A stretch of DNA of 64,000 nt from Myxococcales bacterium. Its GTDB lineage: Bacteria; Myxococcota_A; Polyangia; Polyangiales; Polyangiaceae. The translations under genes and the position numbers were made by a program. Below the pieces are notes generated by a model. The model was not told where the DNA came from. It saw only the letters and a program-made list of their open reading frames with translations, and searched no databases. Where the stretch lies: positions 1 through 64,000 of the forward strand of contig CANJCO010000021.1 in NCBI GenBank assembly GCA_947473045.1. Direction: 5' to 3'. How positions within the stretch are numbered: the first letter of the stretch is position 1; each line of letters opens with the position of its first letter. This document shows, one piece after another, positions 62,038-64,000 of the stretch.

Positions 62038-62351
62038 GCACCGTGACAAGGAACGCAGCGTTGTGACGGCCTGATGGCGGCCGGGAAACGGTCGGCCACG
62101 CGCCTTGCCGCGCTGGCGTCATTCGTCACACGTACGTCGCTGCGCAACCTGCAGATTCGCGGCCGCAAGTACTTGTATTTGCCTATCGTTTTTGCGCCCA
62201 CGGCGCCCCTGCGGCGGGGCGCACGGCCGCGTCACTGAGACGTCACCAACGTGGGGCCGCGGCGACAAGCTCACCCTGTACCTTCCGCCTCGCTCCAAGT
62301 GGGTGGGCCTCGCCAATGCGAGCGCCGCTGACAGCGCGAAAGGTACAAAAT
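62038..62351. other. 314-base intergenic region with a strong hairpin, no gene seen
   Basis: No coding frame, tRNA or rRNA feature is evident. It contains an inverted repeat GGCCG...CGGCC around 62082-62100 and a perfect seven-base stem at 62203-62222. An AT-richer patch near 62165-62195 (acttgtatttgcctatcg) stands out against the GC-rich background and may hold the promoter for the PstS-like gene at 62352. No precise promoter elements can be fixed. Confidence 0.4.
62203..62222. repeat. Perfect GC hairpin in leader of PstS-like gene
   Basis: GCGCCCC-TGCGGC-GGGGCGC: seven-base arms with a six-base loop. No T-run follows, so it is not a standard terminator; it could be a structured leader or an operator. 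It lies 130 bases before the start of the PstS-like gene. Confidence 0.4.
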
Positions 62352-63608
62352 ATGAGGCTAAGAAACTCGGTCGCCGGCGCCGCCGCGGTCGCTGGATTCA
62401 TGACGCTCGCAGGCCATGCGGGCGCCGCTACTTGCGACAAGCCCGCAGCGAAAACGGGCAATTCCACGCTCCCCGGAGCGGTGGTGTACTTCACGGGTTC
62501 GAGCGCCGCCAAGCCGATGCTCAAGCAAGTATCGACGCTGCTCGCGAACCTGCAAAACCCGATTCGTCTGGTCTACCAGAGCGTCGGCTCGTGCCAGGGA
62601 CTCAGCGACATCACCACATCGACCAAGGAGCCGACGACCGGCACCTACTGGGACGAGACGAACGCGAACGCTGAGCTGACCTGCACCACCCCCGACGTCG
62701 CCGGCATCATCCCCGACGTCGCGATTGCCGATGTCTTCGCGTCGAGCTGCAACAACGTTGTTCTGCCGAACAACCAGAAGGACTTTACCGGCTCCGCGCA
62801 GGTATTCAACTTCATCACAGCGCCGAGCTCCAAAGAGAACGTCATCAGCATGGAAGCCGCGCTCGTCGTATACGGGTTCGGCGGCGTAGCGACCACCGTC
62901 GATCCGTGGACCGACGCGGCGTACATCCTCAAGCGTGATCCGGCCAAGTCGGGCACTTACGCGATGCTGAGCAAGCTGCTCGGGCTCGACCCGACGAAAA
63001 TGAAGGGCACGATCCCCGGCGCAGGCAAGAGCCCCGACATCCTCTCGGGCGTTCACAACGCCGACAGCACCAAGCCGAATGGCGCTATCGGAGCGGTGTC
63101 GAGCGACTATGCGGACGCCAATCGCGGCGGGATGAGCGCCGTAAAAATACTTGCCTATCAGCACAAAGGCGCCGGCTGCGGATTGTATCCCGATTCGAGC
63201 AAGACGTCGCTCGACAAGGCCAACGTCCGAAATGGCAGCTATCCGTTTTGGGGCCCGCTTCACTACGTAACCACCGTTGACAATCAGGGTGTGCCCACCA
63301 AGCCTGCCGTCGCTATGGCGCTGTCGTACTTCACCCGAGCCGGGCTGACCGACGCGGCGGCGAAGCAGAGCATGATCGACTTCGAGGTCGCCGCATTCAC
63401 CGTTCCGCAGTGCGCCATGAGCGTCAAGCGAACGTCCGAAGTCGCTCCCGTAGACAGCGGACTGTCGCCGATGAGCCCGGTCGAGCCTTGCGGCTGTTAC
63501 TACGAGGCTAAGGCCACCAGCGTCGCTCCGGCGAGCTGCAAGACGTGCAAGGTCGACGGAGACTGCAACGCTGGAAAATGCCGATTCGGCTACTGCGAGG
63601 CCAAATGA
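62352..63608 (+). CDS. PstS-like substrate-binding protein with Cys-rich tail
   Basis: A 418-residue secreted protein starting MRLRNSVAGAAAVAGFMTLA with a signal peptide ending near AGHAGA. VVYFTGSSAAKPMLKQVSTLL recalls the phosphate- or anion-binding segment of PstS-type periplasmic proteins, and PDVAIADVFAS and ADANRGGMSAVKILAY follow. The C-terminus carries a short cysteine cluster (CKTCKVDGDCNAGKCRFGYC) of the kind common in secreted myxobacterial proteins. No ABC permease genes follow, so it may be a solitary binding or surface protein. Start ATG 62352; its stop overlaps the next ATG by four bases. Confidence 0.7.
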   Translation: MRLRNSVAGAAAVAGFMTLAGHAGAATCDKPAAKTGNSTLPGAVVYFTGSSAAKPMLKQVSTLLANLQNPIRLVYQSVGSCQGLSDITTSTKEPTTGTYWDETNANAELTCTTPDVAGIIPDVAIADVFASSCNNVVLPNNQKDFTGSAQVFNFITAPSSKENVISMEAALVVYGFGGVATTVDPWTDAAYILKRDPAKSGTYAMLSKLLGLDPTKMKGTIPGAGKSPDILSGVHNADSTKPNGAIGAVSSDYADANRGGMSAVKILAYQHKGAGCGLYPDSSKTSLDKANVRNGSYPFWGPLHYVTTVDNQGVPTKPAVAMALSYFTRAGLTDAAAKQSMIDFEVAAFTVPQCAMSVKRTSEVAPVDSGLSPMSPVEPCGCYYEAKATSVAPASCKTCKVDGDCNAGKCRFGYCEAK

Positions 63609-63895
63609 ACATTACAATCAAAGACAGCACGCGGCTTGCGCTCATCGCGCTGGCGCTCGCAGCTCCGATGGCGACGTTCGTGGCCTGCAGCGGCGATGAC
63701 CCGACGACCTCGACGGGCCCGCAAAACAAGGTCGACAGCGGCGCACTTCCCGACGCCGCCGTCGCGACTCCCGACACGAGCACGCCGCCGACTCCCGACG
63801 CCGGCGTCGACAGCGCAGTGAACGTCTGCGCGAACGGAATCGTCTTCGATAACGCGACCCGCATTCCGGGTTGGCCGAACGTTCCGCAACCCTGA
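63605..63895 (+). CDS. Small lipoprotein
   Basis: A 96-residue protein. Signal with lipobox VAC: LALIALALAAPMATFVACSG. The mature part is a Thr/Pro/Asp/Ala-rich linker (DTSTPPTPDAGVDSAV) followed by CANGIVFDNATRIPGWPN. Coupled by ATGA overlap to the PstS-like gene and followed by a terminator. No function can be assigned; it may anchor or accompany the larger protein. Confidence 0.65.
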   Translation: MNITIKDSTRLALIALALAAPMATFVACSGDDPTTSTGPQNKVDSGALPDAAVATPDTSTPPTPDAGVDSAVNVCANGIVFDNATRIPGWPNVPQP

Positions 63896-63905
63896 TTCGG
63901 CCCGC

Positions 63906-63949
63906 AGCCCGGGGCCCCCGTCACCCGGGGACCCTGGGCTCGGTTTTTT
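63906..63949 (+). terminator. Rho-independent terminator
   Basis: GC-rich imperfect stem AGCCCGGG...CCTGGGCT ending in a run of six T (63944-63949), 11 bases after the lipoprotein stop. It may serve the convergent gene fragment on the other strand less well, as no A-run precedes it. Confidence 0.75.
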
Positions 63950-63958
63950 CGTCGTCAA

Positions 63959-64000
63959 TTACGGAACCTGCTGCGCGAACTTCGCGCGGTATCGCCGAGG
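63959..64000 (-). CDS. Possible 3' end of a gene entering from beyond the window
   Basis: On the minus strand the last 13 codons of an open frame (PRRYRAKFAQQVP, then TAA at 63959-63961) read into the window edge. Too short to assign; given only because the strand and position, just past a terminator, suit a convergent gene. Confidence 0.3.
   Translation of the reverse strand, partial: PRRYRAKFAQQVP

Overview
The window is high-GC throughout, densely packed, and full of genes that overlap by one or four bases (ATGA, GTGA, TTGA junctions) with frequent GTG starts. Together with a carF-type plasmanylethanolamine desaturase, many DUF/TPR lipoproteins, a DUF4388-DnaJ protein, a sigma-54 response regulator beside a type II secretion (T2SS) operon with gspN, and an EF-P of the lysine-modified type, this points to a myxobacterium-like deltaproteobacterium (Myxococcota, perhaps Polyangiales). 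That placement is inference from gene content; no rRNA or tRNA gene is present.

Region 1 (1-16 kb) is a surface-glycan locus. It holds the start of a GT4 glycosyltransferase, a five-gene overlapping operon for a nonulosonic (sialic-like) acid of the pseudaminic/legionaminic type (dehydratase, SDR epimerase, PseC, PseG, and a PseI-acetyltransferase fusion; no CMP-transferase PseF), an O-antigen ligase/polymerase-like membrane protein with a TPR tail, a WbpM-type membrane dehydratase, a PglC-like initiating phosphoglycosyl transferase followed by coupled ATP-grasp, SDR and metallophosphoesterase genes, and a UDP-HexNAc 6-dehydrogenase. A WbpD/WbpE-like pair at 23-24.7 kb belongs to the same chemistry but sits at the head of a different operon.

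Region 2 (16-25 kb) has a nucleotidyltransferase overlapping hrpB, murB, and a five-gene translationally coupled operon on the minus strand. That operon runs WbpD-like acetyltransferase, WbpE-like aminotransferase, TPR membrane protein, an 82-residue peptide with a GANCSSVGS segment plus one hydrophobic helix, and a radical SAM/SPASM enzyme. This is the best candidate here for an undescribed (RiPP-like) system.

Region 3 (25-37.5 kb) is housekeeping and envelope genes: lipoproteins, DUF4388-DnaJ, a membrane TPR protein, efp, a lipoprotein joining a heme-c motif to a PHM-like copper monooxygenase, hflX (with a start-codon problem), a metallophosphoesterase, hutU, a thioredoxin-like ferredoxin, and carF.

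Region 4 (37.5-53.7 kb) is a complete T2SS operon gspC-D-E-F-(pseudopilin-like)-G-H-I-J-K-L-M-N, lacking only the prepilin peptidase. It is preceded by an NtrC-type response regulator gene and a strong sigma-54 promoter match (39054-39069) placed 27 bases before gspC, suggesting dedicated control of secretion.

Region 5 (53.7-64 kb) holds a BtpA-family gene coupled to gspN, a minus-strand trio (ferritin-like DUF455, ATP-grasp, PLP decarboxylase) that may make a small molecule, rsmE, a long-form isocitrate lyase that lacks the catalytic cysteine, a PLP D-cysteine desulfhydrase/ACC-deaminase-like enzyme, and a PstS-like secreted protein with a Cys-rich tail followed by a small lipoprotein and a terminator.
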